DNA from: Bolinopsis microptera
Lineage: Eukaryota; Ctenophora; Tentaculata; Lobata; Bolinopsidae
Length of the DNA stretch: 64,000 bases
NCBI RefSeq assembly: GCF_026151205.1
Contig: NC_087084.1
Span: 12,427,453 to 12,491,452 of the forward strand
Reading direction: 5' to 3'
A model generated the notes under the pieces. The model saw nothing but the letters and a program-made list of their open reading frames with translations, searched no databases and had not been told where the DNA came from. The position numbers and the translations under genes were made by a program. Shown here one piece after another: positions 25,001 through 33,896 of this stretch (positions within the stretch are counted from its first letter, which is position 1; each line of letters starts with the position of its first letter).

Positions 25001-25771
25001 AAATACAGACATACGCATTCCACTCCCAGACCAACTCGTTTCAGGCGTGTCCAAGTGGTATGTTACCTGTACTTACTTGTACGTAGTAGTTACCTTATGG
25101 ACCTTTTAATTCTCTGTTGACAATTGACATGAATAGTGAAATCAGCGCTAAGTTTAAAAATAAAATCTTTGAAGCCTAAAGTGACAACCAAAAGCCCTCC
25201 TTAACTTTACTTAAGACCACATGCCTGGATTATTGCGTCTCAGGAATGACGGAGAAATTATGCGGGGATTCAGTTTCCACTACTTTGACTCCTCCTCTGG
25301 TAGTGGGACATGGAGTACCTCTCAGCAACCGGGCACTTCCTGTATGGCCACCTTCTCTATCCAGCCTGTTATGGAGTGCACGACTAACACGTGTGAGGTA
25401 AGAGTAAAAATAGGAAATTACCTGTACTTACCTGTACTAACCTGTAGGCTGTACTTACCTGTACTCACCTGTACTTACCCGTACTTACCTGTACTTACCT
25501 GTACTTACTGTGCACCACCAATTATACTTGTAATTCTAACCATCAGGTAAAATTAAATTAAAAACTTCAGACCCCTTCGGACCCCCGCCTTATACAATTA
25601 TACATGAGGCGGCACTGATTCGTTAACGTGCTTACTTTTAAACTTTAAATCACCAAGGTAAAAGGCGACGACTCTTCCCTGTGGATGCCAGTAGGTGACA
25701 TCCGTGAAGACATGTCTGCCATCAGAGTACTACCCTCAAGAGGAACATATTGTCGGGGGCAAGGAGAATGA
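6486..25771 (+). CDS. Collagen B: type IV-like collagen with frameshift and truncated NC1
   Basis: Thirty-one exons: 6486-6610, 6894-7098, 7375-7474, 8049-8173, 16962-17033, 17208-17316, 17421-17545, 17654-17770, 17901-18053, 18180-18269, 18416-18595, 18793-18898, 19066-19222, 19381-19507, 19702-19805, 20089-20182, 20322-20444, 21273-21376, 21528-21722, 22013-22183, 22306-22539, 22675-22956, 23136-23322, 23437-23549, 23726-23813, 23921-24099, 24241-24483, 24672-24771, 24905-25057, 25216-25397 and 25658-25771. If one missing base in exon 13 is allowed for, all phases join to about 1,485 residues. Order: signal peptide, Gly/Tyr-rich segment, CKNC knot, interrupted helix with GCNGT, first NC1 subdomain, then a stop at 25769. 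The exon 20 acceptor is weak, but its length is confirmed against C. Intron 4 (8.8 kb) holds another gene on the other strand. The frameshift and lost NC1 half suggest a decaying gene; assembly error is possible for the frameshift alone. Confidence 0.82.
6834..6893 (+). repeat. Triplicated 21-bp splice-acceptor repeat before collagen B exon 2
   Basis: Three near-identical copies of TTAACTCATTTCCCACAGAAA lie in tandem, and the last CAG (6893) is the acceptor used. The first copy also has a usable CAG, but splicing there would meet an in-frame TAA at once, so only the last gives protein. The middle copy reads CCGCAT and has lost its AG. Confidence 0.7.
8049..8173 (+). CDS. Collagen B exon 4: conserved GCNGT helix exon
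   Basis: A 125-bp exon, phase 1 in and phase 0 out, encoding [13 protein letters not shown] then [12 protein letters not shown]. Collagen C exon 5 is also 125 bp with almost the same protein ([12 protein letters not shown]), and collagen A has the same site in its exon 3. A lone Cys followed by an NGT sequon matches the glycosylated 7S region of type IV collagens. The donor is GTGAGT at 8174. The following intron extends to 16961. Confidence 0.88.
8314..8342. repeat. Perfect 13-bp hairpin
   Basis: CGAGGGCGAACTC (8314-8326) and its exact reverse complement (8330-8342) are separated by ACT. It lies in collagen B intron 4, about 190 bp left of the DNA transposon. It is GC-rich against an AT-rich background. 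Function unknown; it could be a footprint of another inverted-repeat element. Confidence 0.7.
8530..11006. mobile_element. Non-autonomous DNA transposon, 35-bp TIRs, 4-bp TSD
   Basis: The left end begins GGACACGTTCATTTGAGTTT (8530-8564). Its exact reverse complement ends at 11006 (10972-11006), so the terminal inverted repeats are 35 bp and perfect. The direct repeat TTAT flanks both ends (8526-8529 and 11007-11010), as expected for a 4-bp target duplication. No transposase-like frame exists inside. The interior repeats a motif near TGTGACAAAGTAAAC many times in both orientations (examples at 9240, 9836, 10142, 10471, 10631 and 10923) and has a tandem duplication of about 300 bp (9601-9903 and 9904-10200). 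The perfect TIRs suggest recent movement. Superfamily not assigned; it sits in collagen B intron 4. Confidence 0.8.
9601..10200. repeat. Tandem duplication of about 300 bp inside the transposon
   Basis: Two diverged copies, 9601-9903 and 9904-10200, share for example GGTAGAATATTGTC, CTACGAAAAAGATCTGTTAA and TGTGACAAAGTAAACATGTC in the same order. A third partial copy of the right part lies at 9232-9320. Each unit carries the GTGACAAA(G/A)TAAAC motif twice. Confidence 0.75.
11402..14782 (-). CDS. LDL-receptor class A repeat GPCR, relaxin-receptor/GRL101-like
   Basis: Two exons: 14662-14782 ([19 protein letters not shown], a signal peptide, then a Thr-rich stretch) and 11402-14523. They join in phase at a GAA codon to give about 1,080 residues. 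The ectodomain (about residues 20-650) is rich in Cys with degenerate LDLa modules; two good ones just precede the membrane part ([17 protein letters not shown]). The seven-helix part (about 655-1010) has a TM2 with [13 protein letters not shown], an ECL2 with FYGNDGVC, a TM6 with FLCWVPF and a TM7 with NSVINPLIY. These are rhodopsin-family signatures closest to the LGR/relaxin receptor and GRL101 group. I see no leucine-rich repeats between LDLa and helix 1. The DRY position reads LTRIF. The ligand is unknown. The gene lies antisense in collagen B intron 4, with its 5' end duplicated at about 16320-16780. Confidence 0.9.
14783..16319. other. Upstream region of the GPCR gene: no gene seen
   Basis: No coding sequence recognised. 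It holds two CACGTG motifs (15568 and 15593), AT-rich simple sequence around 15360-15430, and a perfect 15-bp hairpin (16038-16072). It should contain the promoter of the minus-strand GPCR gene starting at 14782, but I cannot point to one. The small plus frame at 15701-15895 has no recognisable features. Confidence 0.4.
16038..16072. repeat. Perfect 15-bp AT-rich hairpin
   Basis: CTTCAGTTTTAAAAT (16038-16052), loop TAAAA, then the exact reverse complement (16058-16072). It lies between the GPCR gene and its broken duplicate. It may mark a small inverted-repeat element; no flanking duplication identified. Confidence 0.6.
16320..16780 (-). pseudogene. Broken duplicate of the GPCR 5' end
   Basis: This stretch matches about 14283-14740 of the GPCR gene over the end of exon 1, the single intron and the start of exon 2, including shared runs such as CTGCTGTAGTGAGGTGACCA and GTGCAGGCCTGATAATAGTG. 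It has an added ATA triplet block (AATAATAATAC) and other small changes, and no start exon. The downstream receptor sequence is absent, so it cannot encode a receptor. It is in the same orientation, about 2 kb upstream of the intact gene, consistent with partial tandem duplication. Similarity stops at about 16780, next to an inverted repeat (16806-16928). Confidence 0.8.
16806..16928. repeat. Imperfect inverted repeat flanking a short spacer
   Basis: GAAAGTTGATCACATGAC (left) pairs with GTCATGTGATCGACTTCC (right) with a few mismatches, enclosing about 85 bp. It lies between the GPCR duplicate and collagen B exon 5. It could be a small TIR element, but no target duplication was found. Confidence 0.45.
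16962..19222 (+). CDS. Collagen B exons 5-13: helix, collinear with collagen C exons 6-15
   Basis: Exon lengths here are 72, 109, 125, 117, 153, 90, 180, 106 and 157. Collagen C has 181, 125, 117, 153, 90, 64+116, 106 and 78+80. Thus 72+109 equals 181, 180 equals 64+116, and 157 is one short of 158. The protein is Gly-X-Y with breaks (for example GELVGGRLG at the start of exon 12, and an ARDG interruption in exon 8). The close match supports both gene models and shows that introns have been gained or lost at three points. Exon 13 (19066-19222) carries the frameshift described separately. Confidence 0.85.
19066..19222 (+). pseudogene. Collagen B exon 13 with one-base deletion
   Basis: The entry phase is fixed by exon 12. 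The frame is Gly-X-Y up to GADGTMG (19170), then meets TGA at 19173-19175. In the next frame the rest reads [17 protein letters not shown], perfect Gly-X-Y up to the GTGAGT donor. The exon is 157 bp; the matching collagen C exons 14 and 15 sum to 158. A single missing base in the run GGGTTG (19168-19174) explains both facts. It is either a true null allele or an assembly error. Confidence 0.85.
19381..24771 (+). CDS. Collagen B exons 14-28: main helix to the NC1 border
   Basis: Fifteen Gly-X-Y exons. Sums match collagen C exactly: exons 14-18 total 552 (C 16-19, 552); 19-20 total 366 (C 20-22, 366); 21 is 234 (C 23-24); 22 is 282 (C 25-26); 23-24 total 300 (C 27); 25-26 total 267 (C 28-29). 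Only the last part differs slightly (243 against 246). Exon 28 holds a cysteine in GKCGDSG, conserved as GKCGDPG in C exon 32. The exon 28 acceptor is CCAG at 24671, not the nearer TATAG, because only the first keeps phase and the Gly frame. Several Gly-X-Y breaks are shared with C, giving flexible points as in type IV chains. Confidence 0.86.
20617..21136. repeat. Three tandem copies of a 173-bp repeat in collagen B intron 17
   Basis: Copies begin at 20617, 20790 and 20962, each with GTTCGTTAGTGTTCTCCTTG. Copies are almost identical; the third has an extra GGTCTGA. Within each unit there is a smaller run of TTAATTCCTGTTTA-like words. High identity suggests recent unequal exchange. Confidence 0.85.
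24905..25771 (+). CDS. Collagen B exons 29-31: first NC1 subdomain and stop
   Basis: Exon 29 ends the helix ([13 protein letters not shown]) and starts NC1 with [18 protein letters not shown], matching the HSQT...CPSG start of type IV NC1. Exon 30 (25216-25397) has [14 protein letters not shown], then [20 protein letters not shown], matching the GSCL...F..C...C part of the C4 domain. Its acceptor is TTAAG at 25215, not CTCAG at 25233; the first gives the correct phase and an HMP that aligns with RMP of collagen C. Exon 31 (25658-25771) begins [11 protein letters not shown], like C exon 35 ([11 protein letters not shown]), then stops at TGA 25769. NC1 therefore contains only one of two subdomains. 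NC1 directs trimer and hexamer assembly, so this chain may not assemble normally. AATAAA at 25912 could serve as poly(A) signal. Confidence 0.8.
25425..25512. repeat. Simple repeat of CCTGTACTTA units
   Basis: About eight copies of a 10-bp unit near CCTGTACTTA in collagen B intron 30, with a shorter related run at 25061-25085 in intron 29. These repeats contain GTA words that resemble donors but are not used in the model. Confidence 0.7.
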
Positions 25772-25928
25772 TCAGTCCGACAGGTCAGACAATTTATTTC
25801 TAGATGTGAGTTCTAAAATTTGCCTTGAGCACAGTTTTGATCCATAATGTTCAAAGATATTCCAAATCCAGAGATAGTGTAAATGATTACCCAAACTCTC
25901 TGGCTTATAAAAATAAACTGTCAGTGAG

Positions 25929-26060
25929 GTAACTGCATTACTTTTCAGGTTCTGTGTGCGAAGTCCCCCTATGCGGTGATGGCTATACACTCCGTCAGTT
26001 AGCAGTTGTACCAAGTTGCCCCTGAAAAATGGGAAGAGCTTGGTCGGTTTTAGTCTTATG
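25929..26060 (+). pseudogene. Decayed second-NC1-subdomain exon of collagen B
   Basis: DNA here aligns with collagen C exon 36 (48199-48351): it starts GTAACTGCATTAC against GTAACGGATTAC and encodes, in three shifting frames, LFR, LCAKSPYAVMAIHS, VVPSCP and NGKSLVGFSLM. Collagen C has ISRCSVC, AVHS, RVPECP, NNGK and WVGWSLIM in the same order, as do type IV NC1 domains in general. At least three frame breaks occur, and the donor after the final ATG is TTGGTT instead of GTAAGT. This is a remnant of the second NC1 half. Since three indels plus a lost donor occur in 132 bp, decay is more likely than sequencing error. Confidence 0.75.
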
Positions 26061-28889
26061 TTGGTTCGGCAATATTTTTTTTGTAACGTCAAGGGATTAT
26101 GTAACTTAATGACATGTTTGGTTGGTTAATTTGTACACTATCAGCCTTTTAAACTTTGGATTAGTTCATTTTGCTTTCTTCCTAATTCATATTAGTTGAG
26201 ACACTCACAATTTAGGTAAACGCTATAATTTGTATCAGCCACTTCAAACAAGCACTGTTTAATCATCAAAAGTTTTGAAAAATATATTAATTTAGATATT
26301 AATTCAGATACAGCAACAAGAGAAACCAAATAATCCACAAAACAAATATTAAGATAATACTACTTCCTTAAACCAAGAAGGAAACATGTTTAATCCCTTG
26401 TTGCCTTTTTACTCTGATCACATTTATTAACTCCACCAACTGGTGACCAGTCATCATTTCCACACACCTCCCACTGTTGCCACATGCTCTATCTGCGGAC
26501 TACATATTGTATCTGAATTGCTGTTTGAGTCGGTGAGTTCACCGGTTATTCTCGCAGCCGCCAGTATTTTATAGGTGATCATTGTCTGGTTTCATTCCGT
26601 CCTAGAAATTATAAACATAGTATCCGTCCGCAACTGCCTGACCACTTTCAGAGGATCTTTCGAAAATCCATTTAAATGTCTGTCTGACACGTTCTATTTT
26701 CATAAGATTTTACTGCCGTTAGATTGACCATGCGGAGTCTGTTTTAACTCGGTCAGGGGTTTGCTCGGGTGAGTCTACAACCCTTTAACAATACACTGAT
26801 TCAGGATCACTTGTGATTGTAATATTGCCCACATGTTCGAAGTGTTGATCGTCAAAGAATTGATAGTTGTAACCTTTGCGTGAATATTCTTGAGATACCA
26901 GCTGCTAGTTGTGAGCGCATTTTGTATTTATGGTTAAAGTTCTGAGCGAATTGGTCGGGTTTTAAGTGTTACATCCGCACGATAGTTACCGAATCAGTCG
27001 AGTCTAAGAGCCGGAACACCTGCCCCTCTATCCTTCTGATGTTAGAAATCTCAGCTGCAATAAGCAACGCACGACGGTTCTTGCTACTTGATAGGATCGT
27101 AGAGATTATACCTTTTCAAGCTAGGGTCTAACCCGTTGGGATGACCACTTGAGCGCAGACATTTAACCACATCCCCTACTCCACCACGCCCAAGTTCTCA
27201 ACGAGAGTCTCAACGTTCTCTACTTCCCCAAAACCCAGTGTAATTCTCACGTGGCCAGAGGTGTAAGAGATTGTCTCTGTTCGCTGCCTTGGGCTCCACC
27301 TCAAAGCCAGCCTGATGGTGTATTTGAGCTGGGTTGGAGGCGTTCGGTTGGAAAATGGACAATAAAAGTTCCATACCCTCGAATAATTTCCAGGTCTCGG
27401 CGTTGGGTTTAACAGAGGTTAGCCTCAATATACTGATCATCAATCGTCATCTGAACGAGGGGGACAGCAATACCACGAGGTTTATCCGCTAAGTGTCTGA
27501 GATGGGGTGGTAACACATATCTGATATATCATGTGATATCCCAGCGTAACTACTACACTCCCCGTGGTTAGCTACAGTCGTAGTGTTGGGCGTTTGCCAA
27601 TACCGATACTGCTTTTAGTCTGAACCTATCGTAGTCTAACCCGAAATATGCAGTATATTCTTCAACTTTATCTGGTTGTCATGGAAACTGCCATATCAAT
27701 CAGGACAGTCGTGAAGCCAAGTTCTCAGGTGTTCTCATCACAATTGAAGTTATTGTTCTCAACAATATAGAGGCAAGCCTCATCTTTAAAAGTGAATCAA
27801 CACGACTGACCCTTAGCCCTCCAAACTGGTGTCTAAGCTATAAAGATGGGGAGACATTCACGGTTAGGCGAAGGGTTTACTCGGTGGTAGAAACCCGAAC
27901 TTGCTGTCCAGTGTAGTTCCAGGCCTTCTGTGGGTCAGGTTAACTTCAGGTACTGATTTCTTGTGGAGGTGTGGTTTGAGCCTGTTCTTGCTACGATCTT
28001 CAGTCTTTTTAAGGCTTTTGAACATTTGTGATAGAAAAAGGTTTTCAGTAGCGCTGCGATGGTCTGTTTGTTCGTTCTACTGATGAGAAACTGATCGAGG
28101 CCTACTTTTAAATAAAAAATCGTCACAAGGGAACTAACCAAATCCGAGCGATACACAATGGATCGCCAAACTTATCTTCAATCTGATAGTTTGCATTTGA
28201 ACACGGTGCTGACATAACAAACCAGCAACAAATTATTACTATTCGTATGAACTACAATACGTGAGGTGTAGTTTTACTGATCATATAGCTGCTCCCTTTA
28301 CCATACACTCACTGGTTGATCTATGCCTACATCGCAATAGTGGTCAGTTTAGATGTATTACTGTAGTTGTACACGGTCTAGGCTTCTAGCAACCCATCCC
28401 ATGTGAATAACAAATGCGTTTTAATATCAGCCGAATGTAAATGAACTCTCGTTAATGTTTATTTTTGTTTATTTGTTTGTTTATGAACACCGACCCAATC
28501 TCCATCGGAAACTGAGGAAACTCATTTTTGCGTCGTGAATACGGGTAGTACCTGCGAGTATAATAACATCGTATATGAGTTACACATAATTGTTACTTAT
28601 TTATCAAAGTTACGATTACCACCAATAGGGGCGGGACCGTGGTGGCAGTAATAGGTGTACAGTGGAGAAAACACGGCTTCTTGTTCAAGTACTTCACCCC
28701 TCAGCTATCAGTAGATGCGTATGTCATGTAAGGTCGTTCATTACTTCATTATTACATGATGACCGAAAAAAATCACCGAAAAAAATCACCGAAAAATGTG
28801 TATCATTTATTTTTCTTTGATCTTCTGCAGTAGCATTCGCTTAAAAAGAGTAAATATGTATTTTTCAATGATATAAGCTAAATTTATAT
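26061..28889. other. Intergenic: nothing recognised
   Basis: About 2.8 kb with only short frames, none showing Gly-X-Y, transposase, reverse transcriptase or other known motifs. The base composition is more even than in the collagen introns between about 26400 and 28400, so an old decayed mobile element or a gene with exons I cannot recognise is possible. Confidence 0.3.
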
Positions 28890-29203
28890 ACATTGTACAT
28901 TGTACATTGTACATTGTACATTGCATACATTGTACATTGTACATTGTACATTGCTATCATTGTACATTGATACATTGTAAATTGTACATTGCCACATTGC
29001 ATACATTGCACATTTGTCATTGTGTACATTGTACATTGTACATTGTGCATTGTGCATTGTACATTGTACATTGTACATTGTACATTGTTTATTGTACATT
29101 GTGAATTGTAAATTGTGCATTGTACATCGTACATTGTACATTGTACATTGTTTATTGTACATTGTGAATTGTACATTGTACATTGTACATTATACATTGT
29201 ACT
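28890..29203. repeat. Heptamer satellite (CATTGTA)n
   Basis: About 315 bp built of the 7-bp unit CATTGTA (read as TTGTACA), with variants such as GCATTGTG, TGAATTG and TTTATTG inserted. A larger block (TTGTTTATTGTACATTGTGAATTGTA) occurs twice near 29085 and 29148. Each unit contains the palindrome TGTACA. Open frames across it on both strands come from the repeat and are not genes. Confidence 0.9.
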
Positions 29204-30986
29204 TATGACACGAGGTAAAGAAGACTTTTCAACGACAGGTTCATGTGGGGAAGCCCAACTGCTCACTGTATGAGTCAACGCATCAGATAACAGCGTACAT
29301 CAAAGCTTCCGATTTATTCAGAAGATGGTGCGTTTAGGTTAGTGAAATACTTAATTAAGTTTCTAAAAACTATTTTATTTAATGGCCGTAGTCTAGCGAA
29401 AATACTTGAAAAAAATTTTTTAATCTATTTTGATTATAAAATATGGCGAAAATAGATTTTGCTTAAATTTGTTAAAAGTGAATAATCGTGATCTGATTTT
29501 GGCCCCCATAGGAATTTTCGATGATCGATTGGAAGACGAGTCCATTTCTTCGTTGCGCGGTATGCAGGCGAATGATAGACGTACACATCTAAAGATATTG
29601 GAAAGATATTTTGATATGGGTACAATTCATTTCAAATCAGATTCATATCTTTTTTCATCTGAACTCATGCAGTTATTATTATGATAAAAAATATGGGGTT
29701 GGATTTGGGGCTTTCGATTTTCTGTCTTCTCCCGTATTTATGAGTTTTTCATTTTCTCCTCTGATGCGATTCCGGATTACTTGTAAAATATTAGTCAATA
29801 TTCTGAAATTCATGTAGGTTTGTGATTTGTATAATGGACTACACCGCCGATTTAAACGAATTATCAGTGGCGGAAAAATATAGTTTTAGCTTTCTTTTTA
29901 CATTTGAATTTGTTTTATGATGTTTTTATATCCTTTTGTGATGATTACTGAAAAATAGTTTGATTGATTAATTTATATATCTAAATTTTCAACATCTGGG
30001 TGGGTTTTAATAACAAGCCGTTCTTGTTATGGTTAATGGAGACGATTCAGAGTTAAGATTGTGCAAAGGGTACCAGATCTTTTGCTATCAAACCATTAAA
30101 AATCAGAAATATTTTTATTGTTTTTTAGCAGATAAATTTTCAATCGATTTTTAATACAGTAAACAAGCAAAACAGTTATTATCAAATCCTCAAATAAAAT
30201 GAATAAAGCTGCTAAAGTCTCAAAGAATCCATTTTATGTTTAGTGGTTGAAGTTATACAATTATGTTAAATTGCGGATGTCAATTTAAATGGAAAATGGA
30301 CATTAACATAACCAATATTTATTCTGTGAAATAAAAATATTCAAACCCTCCACCAGGAGGTTCTATATAAAATCCACCTTTGTTCAACGTTTACAACATA
30401 CGCCAACTATTCAACTCCACCCATAACTTTCCTGATCATCTCCACACATTATTAGTAGGGAGATGTTGCATCTGATGGTTGACTGCTATCAAAAGCCAAA
30501 CTGTTGTTGGGGGGAGGGGACCCTCTCCTACTGATCCACGTACAGGTCCAGATAGAAGAGATGGGCTTTTGGTCTCCGCTGGAGAGAGTGTTTATTAACA
30601 TTAAGTTATTAAAAAGAAATTAATTAAGTTGTTAAGGAAAGATGCTATTAAGCTAAGAATAAATTAGACCCGTTGTGTTAATATTTTGGTCTAAGTGGTA
30701 ACTGATTGGCAGAGCTGCTAAATTATGAAGCATTGAGTCGCATTTTATTGCTTGTTCAGAGACCTAGAGAATCTAAGTACGAACGCAACTAATGTAGTTC
30801 ACTCAAATCATTGCTATTGAATTTCTGCTTCAGAATTTAATACGTAAGTAACTAAAGATAAGTAATTAGATAATAGGTAACCATTAAATAAGTTAAAAAG
30901 TATAAACAACAAACTGTGAGTGAGCACCCAGCAAGTAGGATATAATATACATCAGTTAGAGATCGTAACACCCCGAGGACTCCCAA
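29204..30986. other. Intergenic: nothing recognised
   Basis: AT-rich. Frames such as 29430-29684 have no family features. I see no splice-linked coding series, RNA gene or element ends. Confidence 0.3.
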
Positions 30987-31050
30987 CCCCCACCCCCCCC
31001 CGCCCCCCCCCCCCCCCCCGCCCCCCCCCCCACCCCCCCCCCCCCCCCCC

Positions 31051-31082
<32 letters not shown>
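30987..31082. repeat. C homopolymer tract of about 95 bp
   Basis: Almost pure C with a few A and G interruptions. The complementary strand is a G tract able to form G-quadruplex structures. Length is likely unreliable in the assembly. The apparent poly-glycine frame across it is an artefact of base composition. A second C tract (63725-63765) and a G tract (63944-63961) lie near the right edge. Confidence 0.9.
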
Positions 31083-31830
31083 AGCAGAGATACCCATGAG
31101 ATGTGGCAGTCCGCAATGTCAATATTTACTTAGCCACCACCCAGGGTTTGAAGGTGGCAGTGATCGAGCCGCACTCTGTGTCAGGTCCCAACTTTGTTCT
31201 ATGAGATAATATTAACAAGGCCACCTGTTGGCGTTCTGGCAGCTGATTGCGAAATCACCCACATGTTCGATTGGGTGATCAAACAGTTTGAAAATGATAA
31301 GTACCGTGGCGTTATTCTAAATACCAATCATTAATCCCTCTCACATTTAGTTGTAATTGAAGGACTTTGAAATTAGTCAGCTGTTTTGAATATATCACCT
31401 CTAAGCCTCTGAGAAGTAGGTCGACTGTATCAACCCTCTCGCTATCTTTACGGTTTTTCATAACATTTACAATCTCCCCAGCTGTCTCATGAAAGTCTAA
31501 ACTTTTTTATCTCGCGATTATTAACATTTGTACCTACTCAAGTTAGGTCCAACCCGTTTCGGATGGGTTATTTGCCCAACCAAACAATGACCATTAATCC
31601 CCCAGCACACGTCCAGGCCCGCAAAGATAGACGCTAATTCCACACCCCACGAACCTTTTATAGATTTGGCGGAGGCCACAGTTTAAGAATGTTGTGTTCT
31701 TGGCAACCATAGCACACCTCCGCCTATCACAGGGGTGGAAAGGGTGTGTTCTCGTAGTTTTCTTGAGATAAAGTCAGTGAAGGCCAATCTTGATATCCTC
31801 TGATCATCTTCCAAGAATAAGGCGTTTATC

Positions 31831-32103
31831 TTACAGAGGTTGGTACTTGTCATATTCATCATCCATAATCACTGAAAAAGAGGCCACCGCTATTCCTTCG
31901 GTTTTTGTGAGACAGAGTTGCAAGCAAAACAAGGTTGAGCCCACATTTCTGATACAACCCTGTGGGCTGTCAAGAATGGCCACCACGTCTCCTGCAGCTG
32001 CTTGATCCCAAAAGTCTAGCATTAGTAGCGATACCAACACTGCTGTTTCTCTGTACCCCACCATCTTAATCCAGCACAACTGCTGAAAGTGTTTGAAGCC
32101 CAT
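31831..32103 (-). CDS. Possible exon of an unrecognised gene
   Basis: A 90-codon open frame with a varied, protein-like composition, including VSLLMLDFWDQAAAGDVVAI then LDSPQG. The pattern of a beta-rich stretch followed by GDVVAIL faintly recalls OB-fold proteins such as MCM10 or RPA-like folds, but this is a weak impression. A donor-like GTAAGA follows the frame near its 3' end (CAACCTCT then GTAAGA), and an AG lies near its start, so it could be one exon. No partner exons were identified. Confidence 0.25.
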   Translation of the reverse strand: MGFKHFQQLCWIKMVGYRETAVLVSLLMLDFWDQAAAGDVVAILDSPQGCIRNVGSTLFCLQLCLTKTEGIAVASFSVIMDDEYDKYQPL

Positions 32104-33855
32104 CCTGCCACTGGTGGTTCTGGAAGCCTTCCGTCATCACACAGGATGATCTCGATGGAGAGAGATGGACTGGAGTTCGGAACACTAAAGTGGTCAAATG
32201 TCCTCTACAGTATAGACAGTAGTTCATCTTTTAAAGGAGGATGACGACACTAAACTTTACTAGAATATTCTCCCTCAAGGGATCTCAAGCCAATGTTCTG
32301 TCGAACACTGGTTTACAAGGTGGTATAAAGCCCGTGTTTGTTGCTCCCAGATGAAGGTTATGTTCCGCCCTGATAAAGAGATTCTAGTCTTCTGATTAGT
32401 TGTCTGCACTTGTTTTCAGTGTTATTTGTTTCATGCTTCAGCCAAGTTTAAGTGCCTTTGATTGAAAGTTTTAATTGACATGGCTTTTTTGAACGTGTTA
32501 TCTGAAAACGGCCTGATTTTTTTTCAATCGTTGACGTTGAAGCGTCCAATTTGCTACCGATGCTAGCCCCAAAGCAAAAGGGCCACAAAAATTAAAAGAA
32601 AAGAAGAAGCATCTTCTGTATCCACTAAACGCCTCTCCAATGCTTGGACGTATGCAACACATTTGATTCGTCGAGGTGGCGAAACCGACAAAACATTCCC
32701 GTTCTTCATTTTAACAACCACGTGTTTTCCTCTTCACTTCTAACAATTAAAATTGACTATCGCGCAACGTGAGAAAATACACGGATTAATAATAAACAAG
32801 GGTGATAAGTTGTACTGTTGGTTAGTGTTGAACCTCACTAAACTATTACTTACAGCTTTTTCCGCTACAGCTGTATCCACTAACTCTATATCACTATGTC
32901 CTATAATTTAATTATTTGGATATAACCTGCACTTCTTTGGTGCGGTTATAGTGTTCCTTTCTGGTGAATTACACGCTTTTTAGTGATTATAGAGATGGTA
33001 CTATAGATGGTATTATAGCAGAGAGTTGTCCTTGTCATGGAGGACCAAACTCATACAAACGTTGAAGGACACGACTTGAGTGTTGATATTTCCAAGCGAG
33101 AAACGTCGAGGTAAAGTAAATACAGATTGTGGCAACAAGAAAAGTAGATTAATGTGAACTGTGAAGTAGTGAAGTAATGCCGCTACATGAATTACACGAA
33201 GAACATTGGGAGAATGACGCATGAGAAAACTGAGGTAGACTGTTTGCGTATTAGAACTTTAGAACATCGCTAATAGTTTTGGGAAAATGTGGACTATAGA
33301 ACGCGCTAAATTATTAACAAAACGCGCTAATGTTTTGAAAGACAAGTTATTAATTGATAATATAAAATCTCAGATAAAATCACGTGTAAAACTTGTTAGA
33401 AAAGTGCACGCGGCTCGTGTATCAGTTTATAATTATATCCACCTTAAACTGACGTTAAACACGCCACAAACTATACGATTACGAACACACGATCACAAAT
33501 TCCCACACTGCTCAAATTTTTGGGGCGCTAAACTGTTAAACTGTAACTATTACAAGAAACGGTACACCATATTATTATAACTGACACTACATCTCTTAAT
33601 GGTTCCCACGGCTCAAGGAATGCTACATATCATTTTTCGGCCTACCCCTATACCACGCCCGGCAATACGATTGGCTGACTGAACTGACATTGAACACGTG
33701 ACGCGCGCTCGCGCCTAGGCTGCGTGGATATATATATTTATACCTTTATCCCACTAGTACTACCAATTACTACTTTACCTACTAATTACCTTTGGATCAC
33801 GAAAAATGATAATTAAATAATTTAAATAATCATAATTATATTATTTGAACTTTCT
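32104..33855. other. Intergenic: nothing certain
   Basis: Contains a 97-codon plus-strand frame at 33287-33580, Lys/Arg-rich with no recognised motif; I do not call it a gene. Isolated CACGTG words lie at about 32721 and 33695. No elements with clear ends were found. Confidence 0.3.
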
Positions 33856-33896
33856 AATTTGGTACATAGAAATTTTCAGTTTCTATGTACCAAATT
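33856..33896. repeat. Perfect 17-bp hairpin
   Basis: AATTTGGTACATAGAAA (33856-33872), a 7-base loop, then its exact reverse complement (33880-33896). The right arm is the start of the repeat units described next, so the hairpin comes from head-to-head copies of that unit. Confidence 0.75.

Noticed and set aside
25216-25250. Frameshift at the start of collagen B exon 30
   Set aside because: First suspected because the CTCAG acceptor at 25233 breaks phase. Using the acceptor at 25215 restores phase and aligns HMP with RMP of collagen C, so no frameshift is needed.
26061-28889. A gene in the quiet interval after collagen B
   Set aside because: I tried to link the short frames by splice sites and found no phase-consistent series or known motif.
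28865-29278. A 137-codon Cys/Tyr-rich minus-strand protein
   Set aside because: It is a reading of the CATTGTA satellite; all six frames are open for the same reason.
30852-31097. A glycine-rich protein
   Set aside because: Poly-glycine from the C homopolymer tract on the other strand.
33287-33580. A 97-codon Lys/Arg-rich plus-strand frame
   Set aside because: No family motif, no splice partners and no start context that would separate it from chance frames.
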